Assembly (NCBI GenBank): GCA_031553885.1
Contig: JAVBKV010000073.1
Span: 1-56,908 of the forward strand
Reading direction: 5' to 3'
Source: JAVBKV01 sp031553885
Lineage (GTDB): Bacteria > Bacteroidota > Bacteroidia > Bacteroidales > Azobacteroidaceae
Length of the DNA: 56,908 nt
The translations under genes were made by a program, and so were the position numbers. Every line of letters begins with the position of its first letter. The stretch's first letter is position 1. This document shows positions 17,512 to 26,412 of this stretch, in pieces. The notes under the pieces are model-generated. The model searched no databases. It saw nothing but the letters and a program-made list of their open reading frames with translations, and was not told the origin of the DNA.

Positions 17512-19707
17512 TTATTCTGCCGTAATTTCAATGATTTTACTGTTCATCGATTCTCCAGAGAAAATATCCAATCCCACTTTCATCAGGTAATCTCCGGAAA
17601 ATACCTGTCCGTTATTTTTAAGAGAAGGTTTACTTTCCGGCATCAGATTGATTTCCTGAATTTTATATTGCTTGGCAGGATCCAGACCTTCCAGACGTAC
17701 CGGAAACCTTTTTTCTCCGTAACGGGGATGGATATCATAAGCAAACAAAAGCGCTTTTTTCCGGGCCTGATCGGCATACAGAACTGCCATGTGCTCTCCT
17801 TCATAAGGAGAATACAGACGGAATAAGTCTCCGTCCAGGACCACTTTCTTCAACCTGTTGTAATTGGCTACAGCCTCCGTGCAGAATTGTTGTTCCTTGT
17901 CTTTCAACTTTTTCACATCGATGTCGAATCCTAACTTACACATCATGGCTACATCGGTCCGGAACTTGATGCTTGCCCGGCTGTTCCAGCTTGTAACGTG
18001 AGCACACATGGCCTTGGAAGGGAAGAATTGTGAAAATCCCCACTGGATGTACAGGCGTTCCACCGGATCGGTATTATCACTGCACCAGAATTCGGTAAAA
18101 TACTTCAGGGCCTCGTAATCGCAACGGGCACCACCACCTGAACACAACATCATCGGAAGATTCGGATACTTGTCTTTGATCCGGTTCAATACCTGATACA
18201 ACCCAAGGACGTGATCGATGTAAAGCCTGTTTTGTTTCTCTTTCAGGAAAGGAGAATACACATTTGTAATCGGACTGTTGCAGTCCCATTTGAAAAAGGC
18301 TAAGTCCGGGTTTTCGGTCATAAGCTTGTCGACCACACTAAAAACATAATCCTGAACTTTCGGATTACTCAGATCCAGCACCAACTGATTCCGGAAATAA
18401 TACGGTTCTCCGCGATTAGGTAGTTGAATGACCCAATCCGGATGTTTTTCATAAAGCTCGCTTTTCGGGTTCACCATTTCCGGTTCGACCCAGATACCGA
18501 ATTTTACTCCGGCATCTTTTGCAGACTGAACCAGATGAGGCACTCCGTTCGGCAACTTACTGGTCATCACATCCCAGTCTCCAAGTCCGGCATTATCCGA
18601 CAAGCGGGGGTATTTATTTCCAAACCAGCCGTCGTCCAGCAAAAACATATCCACACCTAATTTTTTTGCTTCCTTCATCAACTCTTCCAGTTTTCCTTCA
18701 TCAAAACTGAAATAAGTGGCTTCCCAGTTATTCAATAAGGTCATCCGGTCACCCTTTCCGTTTTTCAACTGATAGTTACGGGCCCAAGCATGCAGGTTCC
18801 GGCTGGCCTTTCCGGTACCGCAGTCGCTCAATGTAAAAATAAATTCCGGAGTGGAAAATACTTCTCCCGGTTTCAGTTCATAATTGGAAGCATACGGATT
18901 AATTCCGGAAATGACCCGCAGGTTAGACGCCTGATCCACTTCAAAAGTAAATTGAAAATTACCCGTCCAGGCCAGGGTGCCCATCAGGACAAGCCCTTCA
19001 TTTTCCCTCGGTTTATCTCCCAGTCCTACTTCAAAAAAAGGAGACGTAAACATACCGGCTCTCGATCCCAACTTAGTATCCAGAACTTTTTTACCGAAGT
19101 TCAATTCCTGGGTTGACATCCCGACTTCTTTCGCCCAATCCCCACTGAACTCGGTCAGGTAATAATGCGGACTTTCAAAATACAGCATGGAAGATGCATA
19201 TCGCTGAATCGTTACCGGTTTCTTTTCCTGGTGTTTTATCTCCGTCCGGGACTTAATAATATTCTCGTTGGAATAAGCCGTATAAAACAATTTTACTTCC
19301 ACCGGATAAACGTCATCTTTCAATATGATCTCGGTTTCTGAGACATTCCCTCCTACCTGGTTAGTTTCCGAAGAAACGTATTTCAGTACGGAAGTCATAT
19401 TTCCATCGTTATGCGTAATCGCGAATGCGGGTTCAAAATAATCTTCTGTTCCCGAACAGGGATAGACCTCCTGTTTACGGGAAGAAGCTCCTTTCCCTGC
19501 AGAAGAAAGATAATAAGGAAGTTTCTTAAATTCCGATTCATTCGCCAGTTTGGTTCCCAGATACGTTTGATACAACCGTCCGTCGGATGCCACCTGTAAA
19601 ATCAGATCCGTTTGATCAGTGGATATCCGGATCAGCTTCTCATCGGCCGCTTTCAATTGAAAGGAGGTCGAAAGGATTAAAACAAAACAAATAAAATAGG
19701 TTTTCAT
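17512..19707 (-). CDS. GH36 alpha-galactosidase, secreted
   Basis: 731 residues with a signal peptide ending near QLKAA. The fold is an N-terminal beta-sandwich, a TIM barrel and a C-terminal beta domain. Nucleophile Asp475 lies in FFKWDCNSP and acid/base Asp544 in FWCSDNTDP; SGGGARCD is the usual GH36 motif. It should release terminal alpha-galactose (or alpha-GalNAc) in the periplasm. Located 15 bp after GH31, consistent with joint action on alpha-linked glycans, possibly host mucin or blood-group structures (inference). Confidence 0.93.
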   Translation of the reverse strand: MKTYFICFVLILSTSFQLKAADEKLIRISTDQTDLILQVASDGRLYQTYLGTKLANESEFKKLPYYLSSAGKGASSRKQEVYPCSGTEDYFEPAFAITHNDGNMTSVLKYVSSETNQVGGNVSETEIILKDDVYPVEVKLFYTAYSNENIIKSRTEIKHQEKKPVTIQRYASSMLYFESPHYYLTEFSGDWAKEVGMSTQELNFGKKVLDTKLGSRAGMFTSPFFEVGLGDKPRENEGLVLMGTLAWTGNFQFTFEVDQASNLRVISGINPYASNYELKPGEVFSTPEFIFTLSDCGTGKASRNLHAWARNYQLKNGKGDRMTLLNNWEATYFSFDEGKLEELMKEAKKLGVDMFLLDDGWFGNKYPRLSDNAGLGDWDVMTSKLPNGVPHLVQSAKDAGVKFGIWVEPEMVNPKSELYEKHPDWVIQLPNRGEPYYFRNQLVLDLSNPKVQDYVFSVVDKLMTENPDLAFFKWDCNSPITNVYSPFLKEKQNRLYIDHVLGLYQVLNRIKDKYPNLPMMLCSGGGARCDYEALKYFTEFWCSDNTDPVERLYIQWGFSQFFPSKAMCAHVTSWNSRASIKFRTDVAMMCKLGFDIDVKKLKDKEQQFCTEAVANYNRLKKVVLDGDLFRLYSPYEGEHMAVLYADQARKKALLFAYDIHPRYGEKRFPVRLEGLDPAKQYKIQEINLMPESKPSLKNNGQVFSGDYLMKVGLDIFSGESMNSKIIEITAE

Positions 19708-19722
19708 AAAATCGTATACGTA

Positions 19723-22700
19723 TTAAAATCGATAAGTATTCAGGTTTTTATCAACCAGCATTCCATCCTGGATTTTCAGATCGAATTTCACTTTTCTTTT
19801 TGCTTTCAACTGCAGGATAAACAAGTCCTGAGATCCTTCCAGCGATTCTTTGTTTCCCATATTCACAAATGTGGGATATAACGCTTTCACTCCGTTTGTA
19901 TGCAGGCGATCATTAGTGAGGTTCTCCATATCTTTCAGATGAAGCGGCTGGATATTCACAAATTCATAATCCTGAGGATTATACGGCAATGCAAAACTGA
20001 ATGCATTTACGGAACGAAGATTAACCCCTTCCACCTTGATTTCAACCAGATCACCCTGATTGTAGGTCTGTTTAGGAGCACTTATCCGAATGCTTCCTTC
20101 TACTTTTTCGACCGGCTCATCCTCGATTCCACCTTCCAGTTGAGTCGCCACAACAGAAATGTCATAAGCATCGATGAGTCCGTTTTTATTGAGATCACCA
20201 TTACTGATGTATCCTTCGAAATCAGCATCCCCTTTTCTCAATCCGGTATAATTGATATACGAAGTCAGGTCGTTTTTATCGACTACCCGGTCGTTATTGA
20301 TATCTCCAGGGAGATAACTTTCCGTACCGGGAACCTTGAATACATACAATTCCCTGCCCGAACCGAATCCTCCGACTCCTTCCGAAACACTTATCTTAAT
20401 GTAACGGGCTGTAGGACGACCGGCAAACGTAAATACCTTCACTTCGCTATTTTTAGCCCATTCAAACGGGCCGGCTTCCGTCCAGTTTTCTTTGTCGCTA
20501 CTGAAATAAACAACGCCCTTCAGCAAGACGCCGTTTACTCCTTCCGTCCGGGGCAGGTATTCAAATTTATCGAGTTGATTGATGGTTTTCAGATCCATAA
20601 CCAAATCGAAAGGAACAGCATTCGTACTCCATTTCGTATGCCAAGTGCTTCCTTCATCGAAGTCAAACAAATTCCGGATACCTGAGCCACCCTGGTTTTC
20701 TGCCGTAGTTTTGCCGATGATATCATGAATTGCAAATTCCAACGGATCCGATTTTGTTGTAGCGCTGAAAACGGTCCAGTCTGAGTTTCCTGTTTTATTC
20801 ACAGCACGTACTTTGAACGAATAAGCTGTTTCGGGAATCAATCCGTCGAACTGCAACTCCGTTTCCCGGATGGTGGTATAAAGCATATTATTGAAATCGA
20901 TTTCATAAAAATCGGCAGACTCTACGTTGTCCCAGGTCGGGGTCAAGGTATATGTTCCGGTATTTTCTTCCGTTACGCGGGCCTGAAGAGGGGCTGACAA
21001 CGTACCTGTTGTTACCCGGTAAGTATCTTCCGGCTCAAACAGGAAACCTTCAATTTTCAGCGTAACCGGATTGGCTGTAATATCGGTAGAAGCTAATTTG
21101 ATCCGAACCTGAGGATTCCTGGTAACTGCCATTTTTTCAAATTCACTTCCTTTTGTCGCAAACTGATTCAGGTTGGGAGCAGCTTCATAATAGAAAACAT
21201 TTTCTCCCGTCCGGAATTCTTCCATCGAAAGAGATTCGACTAGTTTGATGTTCTTATTACCAATCCTGGCCGCTATTTTTTTAGGCTTTTTCGTAACGTT
21301 TATTCTGAATTCAGTCGCCTTTTCGTTTACAAACCCGTCGAAATTTCCTTCCGAAGGGTGGATGATCACCGTGACGTTGTTTTTATTATCCACATTCGAT
21401 TCAATCCGTGTAACAACGTATTGACCGGACCGGTAATTCTCGGATATACCATCGTCATCGTATTCAACAAATGAACTGCTTCCGTACGGATAAATTTCAT
21501 AAATACGGATTCCTTTATTGATTTCAGCAACATTGTTGTTCGGATTAGTCTTCGGAATGATCGCTCCGTTTTTAACAAATACCGGTAATTTCCAGAGAGG
21601 AGTCGCAAAGTGGTTGATGATGCAATTTCCTTCGTATTTTTCTCCTGTAAAATAATCGATCCAGGATCCCTCGGGCAAATAAATTCCATTGCGAACGTCG
21701 TTACCCTGATCATCTGCCTGAGTCGCCTGATAAATGGGTGCTACAAGAAAATACGGTCCATACAGGAATTGATACTGGGTAGCCTTTCCCTTTGTATAGT
21801 CATTCGGATATTCCAGAAACATAGCCCGGATCATCGGCAGTCCGTCGACAGATTCCCTTGCAACGCTGTAAGCATAAGGCATCAGCTCGGATTTGAGTTT
21901 CAGGTACCAGCGATTGATGGATGCAACTGGTTCGCCCAATGCATGAGGGTATTTTTCATTAGAACCCCATCCGTCCATATTTAATTCCATGGGAGTAAAC
22001 GTTTTCCATTGAAAGTCCCTAGTATTGATAACCGGGTTCTTCCCTCCGAAAATACCATCCATATCGGAAGTAATATTCGGTTGCCCCGACAAACCGGAAC
22101 CGATATAAGTCGGAATATGGAAACGGATGTATTCCCATACACCTCCTGTCTGATCTCCTGACCAGATTCCCGCATACCGTTGCGTACCGGCCCAACCGTC
22201 CAGGGAGATAATAAACGGCCGGCTATTGTTTCCGTAATAAGTCATGATATGGGCCACATCGGTAATCCCGTTCAGTCCGAATGAATATCCGGCTCCGACC
22301 CAGGCTACATCTGTTTTCAACACCCGTACTCCCGCATCCCTGACCTCCTTCACGATATCCCGTTGCAGGAGAGCGTTTATTTCCGGTTTGGGATGCAGAT
22401 CCGATTGTGTCCACAACCCGATTTCAACTCCATTTTTATGTGCATAATCACCCAGGCTTTTCAGGTTTTGGATATTTCCATCCAGTGTTTCTGTCTGGCC
22501 ATAACCGGCACCGTATCCGTCATTGGGAAGAATCCAGCCCAGGGGCATATCTTGATTTTTATAACGATCGATCACGGCACGGGCAGAAAATTGGTAGTTA
22601 TTATTTTCTCCGTTCAGGGATTCTTTAATCCCTCCGTTGTCTTTCTGACTTTCTTTGTACAATTTTCCGTCTTCAAACCGGACTCCGGTCGTATCTGCCT

Positions 22701-23595
22701 TCCAATAATCCCGGTTGTAGGCATTCAGGTGTCCCTGGTAAAATCCGAATTTAGGGATCAGCACCGGTTTTCCGGTAAGCTGGTAAAAATCGTTCAAAAG
22801 AGCGACTGCTCCATCGCTGATCATAAAAAAGACATCCAGGTAGTCCGTTTCATGATACAACTTCACAAGGCCTTTTTCATTGGACCCGAAATCATATTTT
22901 CCTTTTTTAAATGTATGCCACATCACTCCATATCCATTGGTAGACCAGTAAAACGGAGTGGGAGACGCAACTCCTCCATCGGTCCAACTGTTCTGATTTT
23001 CGATGGCAATCACTTTTCCCTTATGAGAAAATCGGCCATTCTGAACTCCTCCCCCGTAAAAATATTCCTGAGGCATTTCTTTAAGTACCAGGGACGTTTT
23101 CCCTTTTTCAAAAAGGATGGGTTCGGCCGCTTCGATTATGACTGTATTCGTTTCCGGACGAATCACTTTCAGCAAAGGAGTCTGTTTGTCCAGCACAACT
23201 GTAATTTTTCCGGTCGTAATGGAAATATGGGAATCAGCATCGCTCAGATCCAGTTTTGAAACCGGATCTCGTGGGTTATCCACTAAAATCTTAGCTTCCG
23301 GCTTAGCTTCCGGGTCACGGATTATGCTCCCCGAATTATCCTGGAAAAGCCGGAAAATATGATCCCCGTAAAAATCAAAAACCATCCGCTGATCATTGGA
23401 AAACAAAATCTCCACCGTAGTCGGATTGATTTTCCGGGCGGAAACAATTTCCTGTTTTTCCCGTACGGGATCTTCTTTTTCCGTTCCCTTCTGAACGGCA
23501 TACGCAAAAACGGAGACAAACGAAAACACAAGGACTAAAAAAAAGGCTTTCAAAGCCATGTCCTTTTGAACCCAATTACCTGATAATTTTTTCAT
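19723..23595 (-). CDS. Multimodular GH31 glycosidase with F5/8C, dockerin and cohesin-like domains
   Basis: 1290 residues from the ATG at 23595, which gives a canonical signal peptide (hydrophobic stretch ending FAYA); an in-frame ATG at 23649 would add 18 residues. The GH31 barrel has nucleophile Asp429 in KTDVAWVG and acid/base Asp481 in WSGDQTGG. After a beta domain come an FN3 module (~870-955), an F5/8 type C carbohydrate-binding module (~970-1090), a type I dockerin with two calcium loops (GDINNDRVVDKND, GDLNKNGLIDAYD, ~1093-1150) and a cohesin-like domain (~1160-1290). Specificity unclear: alpha-glucosidase, alpha-galactosidase or alpha-N-acetylgalactosaminidase are all possible. First gene of the run with GH36 and dnaG. 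Confidence 0.9.
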   Translation of the reverse strand: MKKLSGNWVQKDMALKAFFLVLVFSFVSVFAYAVQKGTEKEDPVREKQEIVSARKINPTTVEILFSNDQRMVFDFYGDHIFRLFQDNSGSIIRDPEAKPEAKILVDNPRDPVSKLDLSDADSHISITTGKITVVLDKQTPLLKVIRPETNTVIIEAAEPILFEKGKTSLVLKEMPQEYFYGGGVQNGRFSHKGKVIAIENQNSWTDGGVASPTPFYWSTNGYGVMWHTFKKGKYDFGSNEKGLVKLYHETDYLDVFFMISDGAVALLNDFYQLTGKPVLIPKFGFYQGHLNAYNRDYWKADTTGVRFEDGKLYKESQKDNGGIKESLNGENNNYQFSARAVIDRYKNQDMPLGWILPNDGYGAGYGQTETLDGNIQNLKSLGDYAHKNGVEIGLWTQSDLHPKPEINALLQRDIVKEVRDAGVRVLKTDVAWVGAGYSFGLNGITDVAHIMTYYGNNSRPFIISLDGWAGTQRYAGIWSGDQTGGVWEYIRFHIPTYIGSGLSGQPNITSDMDGIFGGKNPVINTRDFQWKTFTPMELNMDGWGSNEKYPHALGEPVASINRWYLKLKSELMPYAYSVARESVDGLPMIRAMFLEYPNDYTKGKATQYQFLYGPYFLVAPIYQATQADDQGNDVRNGIYLPEGSWIDYFTGEKYEGNCIINHFATPLWKLPVFVKNGAIIPKTNPNNNVAEINKGIRIYEIYPYGSSSFVEYDDDGISENYRSGQYVVTRIESNVDNKNNVTVIIHPSEGNFDGFVNEKATEFRINVTKKPKKIAARIGNKNIKLVESLSMEEFRTGENVFYYEAAPNLNQFATKGSEFEKMAVTRNPQVRIKLASTDITANPVTLKIEGFLFEPEDTYRVTTGTLSAPLQARVTEENTGTYTLTPTWDNVESADFYEIDFNNMLYTTIRETELQFDGLIPETAYSFKVRAVNKTGNSDWTVFSATTKSDPLEFAIHDIIGKTTAENQGGSGIRNLFDFDEGSTWHTKWSTNAVPFDLVMDLKTINQLDKFEYLPRTEGVNGVLLKGVVYFSSDKENWTEAGPFEWAKNSEVKVFTFAGRPTARYIKISVSEGVGGFGSGRELYVFKVPGTESYLPGDINNDRVVDKNDLTSYINYTGLRKGDADFEGYISNGDLNKNGLIDAYDISVVATQLEGGIEDEPVEKVEGSIRISAPKQTYNQGDLVEIKVEGVNLRSVNAFSFALPYNPQDYEFVNIQPLHLKDMENLTNDRLHTNGVKALYPTFVNMGNKESLEGSQDLFILQLKAKRKVKFDLKIQDGMLVDKNLNTYRF

Positions 23596-23702
23596 GGATA
23601 CTCTACTATTAATCAAATGCTTCAAATCAGATATTTTAACTTCTATCATAAAAACGGAATCCCTTCAGGGAGAAATTCGGGGGATTTTTTTATTTAAAGC
23701 AT

Positions 23703-23734
23703 TAAAGGTAACAACATTTTTTCAATCACACAAA
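23703..23734 (-). promoter_or_regulatory. Promoter of the GH31 run
   Basis: The minus strand shows TTTG (23731-23734), a 20-nt spacer and TACCTTTA (23703-23710), one base off TAnnTTTG. It lies about 108 nt upstream of the GH31 start and overlaps no other gene. Confidence 0.5.
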
Positions 23735-23741
23735 TGTTAAG

Positions 23742-23773
23742 TTTGCTCACCTTGAATAAATCCTGTATTTTTG
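23742..23773 (+). promoter_or_regulatory. Promoter of the GHL10 gene
   Basis: TTTG (23742-23745), 20-nt spacer and TATTTTTG (23766-23773), a full match. The ATG at 23781 follows the -7 box by 7 nt, so the transcript would be nearly leaderless. Confidence 0.7.
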
Positions 23774-23780
23774 CACCGGA

Positions 23781-25256
23781 ATGAAACAATTTCTTTTTTT
23801 GCTACTTCTGTTCGTTTGTTCCGGACAGCTCCGGGCTCAACCAAAACAAGAGATCCGGGCGGTCTGGCTGACTACCAATCATGCATTGGACTGGCCGGAA
23901 AAACCGGTTCGGAACTCCTCCGACGTAGCCCGACAACAAGAAGAACTCTGCAATATACTGGACGCATTTAAAAAAGCCAACTTCAATGTGGTTCTTCTAC
24001 AAACCCGGATACGGGGAAATGTAATCTATCCTTCACTGATCGAACCCCGGAGCAGCTTTATCTGGAGCAATACCCTGTCCGGTAGTAATTATGATCCCCT
24101 GGATTTTGCTATAAAAGCCTGCCACGAACGCGGACTGGAATGTCATGCCTGGTTTGTGACCTATCCGTTGGGGCAGATAAAAGTAAACGGAAAACCCAAC
24201 TCATCCCCCACAATCAGTAAAAACAATGCTCTCGTAAAAAAAAACCAGGGTGAATTGTATCTGGATCCCGGAGATCCGAGGACCAGCCAATACCTGCTCT
24301 CTCTGGTTAAAGAAATCGTTTCCCGGTACGATATCGACGGTTTTCATCTGGACTACATCCGCTATCCGGACAAAACCGATGTGTCGTTCGACCAATCCAC
24401 TTACCGGCTGTACGGGAGAGGTGAAAATCTCGGAAACTGGAGACGGGGAAACATCAACCGTTTTGTGTATGCAGTGTACGACTCGATTAAGGCTTTGAAA
24501 CCCTGGGTGCAGGTAAGCAGCTCGGTCATAGGCATGTATGAAAAGATTTCAGGGAATACCCAAGCGCATTGGACAGCCTATTCCAGTGTGTATCAGGATC
24601 CCGCCGACTGGCTCAAAAAGGGGAAGCACGATTTTATCGTTCCGATGATGTATTATTCGGATAACCTTTTTTTTCCGTTTATCAATAACTGGATGGAATA
24701 CCGGAATGACCGGCTGATTGTTCCGGGCATCGGACTCTACCGCATGGACAAAAAAGAAGGAGACTGGGCTCCCCAAACCGTCCTCGACCAGATCAAGTAC
24801 TCGCGGGAAAACCATACGCAGGGGAATGCCTACTACCGCGCCCGCTTTTTACTGGAGAATAAAAAGGGGATCCTGGACGAAATCAGTGCCCGGTTTTATT
24901 CTACTCCGGCTTTGCTTCCTCCACTGACCTGGCTGGACAGCATCCCTCCATCAGTGCCGTTTAAACCGGATGCCATCGAGGTCGACAGCGCCCTGGTTCT
25001 GAGTTGGGAAACACATCCGGAAGCCAACAAAGAAGTTATTTACTACAACCTGTACTGTTCTGAAAACTTTCCGGTAGACACCAATGATCCCAATAACCTG
25101 ATTGCAACACACATACCCGGCAATCAAATCACTTTATCCATTAATAAACAAATCGTATCCGGCTATTATTTTCTGATCACAGCCAGTGACCGATTTCATA
25201 ATGAAAGTCCAGCTTCTTCAACCGTTTATTTCTGTACCGGTCCTTTTGAAAAATAA
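23781..25256 (+). CDS. GHL10 / DUF187-type glycosyl hydrolase-like protein, secreted
   Basis: 491 residues; signal peptide ends near QLRAQ. EIRAVWLTTNHALDWP at the mature N-terminus and FHLDYIRYP in the barrel are hallmarks of the glycosyl-hydrolase-like 10 family, a TIM barrel thought to act on envelope or extracellular polysaccharide. The C-terminal ~100 residues look like an FN3-type domain. The signal peptide starts exactly at this ATG, fixing the start despite the very short leader. Divergent from the GH31 run. Confidence 0.88.
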   Translation: MKQFLFLLLLFVCSGQLRAQPKQEIRAVWLTTNHALDWPEKPVRNSSDVARQQEELCNILDAFKKANFNVVLLQTRIRGNVIYPSLIEPRSSFIWSNTLSGSNYDPLDFAIKACHERGLECHAWFVTYPLGQIKVNGKPNSSPTISKNNALVKKNQGELYLDPGDPRTSQYLLSLVKEIVSRYDIDGFHLDYIRYPDKTDVSFDQSTYRLYGRGENLGNWRRGNINRFVYAVYDSIKALKPWVQVSSSVIGMYEKISGNTQAHWTAYSSVYQDPADWLKKGKHDFIVPMMYYSDNLFFPFINNWMEYRNDRLIVPGIGLYRMDKKEGDWAPQTVLDQIKYSRENHTQGNAYYRARFLLENKKGILDEISARFYSTPALLPPLTWLDSIPPSVPFKPDAIEVDSALVLSWETHPEANKEVIYYNLYCSENFPVDTNDPNNLIATHIPGNQITLSINKQIVSGYYFLITASDRFHNESPASSTVYFCTGPFEK

Positions 25257-25424
25257 TTACTCCTGACATTAATTCATTATAACTGCCACATTATCAGTTA
25301 AATAATTTAAAATTCCGACAAATTTTCATATTCTACCCGGTAATTCCCGGCTGGTACAGGTTTTGTTTAATCGTCAATAGAGAGATTAAAAACCAAATGA
25401 ACAACTTTAAAAAGAGAAAGAATT

Positions 25425-25624
25425 ATGATGCCTGTAAGAAGAAATCAAAACTGGTTACCGGGAATCTTTAATGATTTCTTTGGTAACGAATGGATTCAAA
25501 AATCCAATGAAATGATAAAGACAAAATCGAAGCGAAAGTCGAACATGGTGTATTAAATATCCATATTCCGAAAAAGGAACTTGTTGCTCAGGAAAAGCTG
25601 AGTAGACGAATTGAAATTCAATAA
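25425..25624 (+). pseudogene. Hsp20 small heat-shock protein, internally deleted
   Basis: The sequence opens MMPVRRNQNWLPGIFNDFFG, the conserved N-terminus of Bacteroidetes Hsp20 proteins. After about 29 residues most of the alpha-crystallin domain is missing. The end of the family reappears in the +1 frame: DKDKIEAKVEHGVLNIHIPK, then KLSRRIEIQ and a stop at 25622-25624. As read it would give a 43-residue truncated peptide ending at 25556. A deletion of roughly 75-80 codons plus frame change best explains this; it is clearly non-functional as a chaperone. Confidence 0.85.
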
Positions 25625-25661
25625 AAATTAAAAGAGTCTGACGAAATTCGGGGAATGTTCA

Positions 25662-25763
25662 ACCGCAAGGGACGCAAAGGCTTTTCGCAAAGAACGCAAA
25701 AGTATGAAATTCAATTATTTAATATTTGCGTTCTTTGCGAAAAGCCTTTGCGTCCCTTGCGGT
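25662..25763. repeat. Perfect 39-nt inverted repeat rich in CGCAAAG
   Basis: Arm 25662-25700 (begins ACCGCAAGGGACGCAAAGG) is exactly complementary to 25725-25763, with a 24-nt A+T-rich loop. The unit CGCAAAG recurs inside each arm. A related element occurs at 50109-50249. It lies between the Hsp20 remnant and wbqC, could fold into a long stem, and may be a dispersed non-coding repeat. Confidence 0.9.
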
Positions 25764-25792
25764 ATAATTCTCACCCTATTTTAATAAATCAA

Positions 25793-26410
25793 TTATAAAA
25801 ACAACACGGATTCCGGCCCCATATTAAACAACAAATCAACGATACTCAGATTGGGCTGAAACCCGAATTTAGCATCAAATACCTGATAATAGGGCTTAAA
25901 TTCTTTTATTGGTGATTCTTTTTTCGGATGAATGCCTTCTCTCAGATCCAACTCATTTTCAGCAAATACAGTCCGGTATTCAACAGTATAAGAAACAACA
26001 GGAACAATATCCAACAATGAACAAATCTTTTCCCTCAACTGCTCATTAAAATCAAATAGAAAATTTATCTTTTTTTCGTAAAACGGACGGAAATCATCCT
26101 CGTAATATTCAAAAAAAGGAGTAGAATTATACGCGGAAACAATCGCATTCCAATGCAAATGCCTCCAGTTACCGTGCTCGGCAATACGAATATCGCGGGT
26201 AAAACATTTCAGTGAATCCGGTTTTTCAATCGGGATACTCAAGGTCTGCGGACCATTTGCTGATGCAATCACGCACCGGTTACGGTAGGTTTGCTTGATG
26301 TAGTGGCAATGTTTTTCAATCACGACCTGCGGATAACGGTTCATCGGCAGGTAGTACCCGACAGGCGCCAGGTAGGCCGTGGATAAAAAAACAGTTCCTT
26401 CTTCCGGCAT
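25793..26410 (-). CDS. WbqC family protein
   Basis: 205 residues. FLSTAYLAPVGYYLPMNR near the N-terminus, then YIKQTYRNRCVIASANGPQ and the WRHLHWNAIVSAYNSTPFFEYY segment match the WbqC-like family, linked to surface-polysaccharide biosynthesis in some loci; biochemical role unknown. No signal peptide. It starts 2 bp after lepB and is probably the last gene of the dapB-lepB-wbqC transcript. Confidence 0.85.
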   Translation of the reverse strand: MPEEGTVFLSTAYLAPVGYYLPMNRYPQVVIEKHCHYIKQTYRNRCVIASANGPQTLSIPIEKPDSLKCFTRDIRIAEHGNWRHLHWNAIVSAYNSTPFFEYYEDDFRPFYEKKINFLFDFNEQLREKICSLLDIVPVVSYTVEYRTVFAENELDLREGIHPKKESPIKEFKPYYQVFDAKFGFQPNLSIVDLLFNMGPESVLFL

Positions 26411-26412
26411 AT

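Noticed and set aside
19900..20685. 261-codon plus-strand ORF opposite the dockerin region
   Set aside because: Antisense shadow; dockerin and cohesin motifs are on the minus strand.
22363..23259. 298-codon plus-strand ORF within GH31
   Set aside because: Antisense shadow; the GH31 frame carries clear catalytic motifs.
25662..25763. CRISPR repeat
   Set aside because: Only one inverted pair, no regular direct repeats with spacers, and no cas genes.
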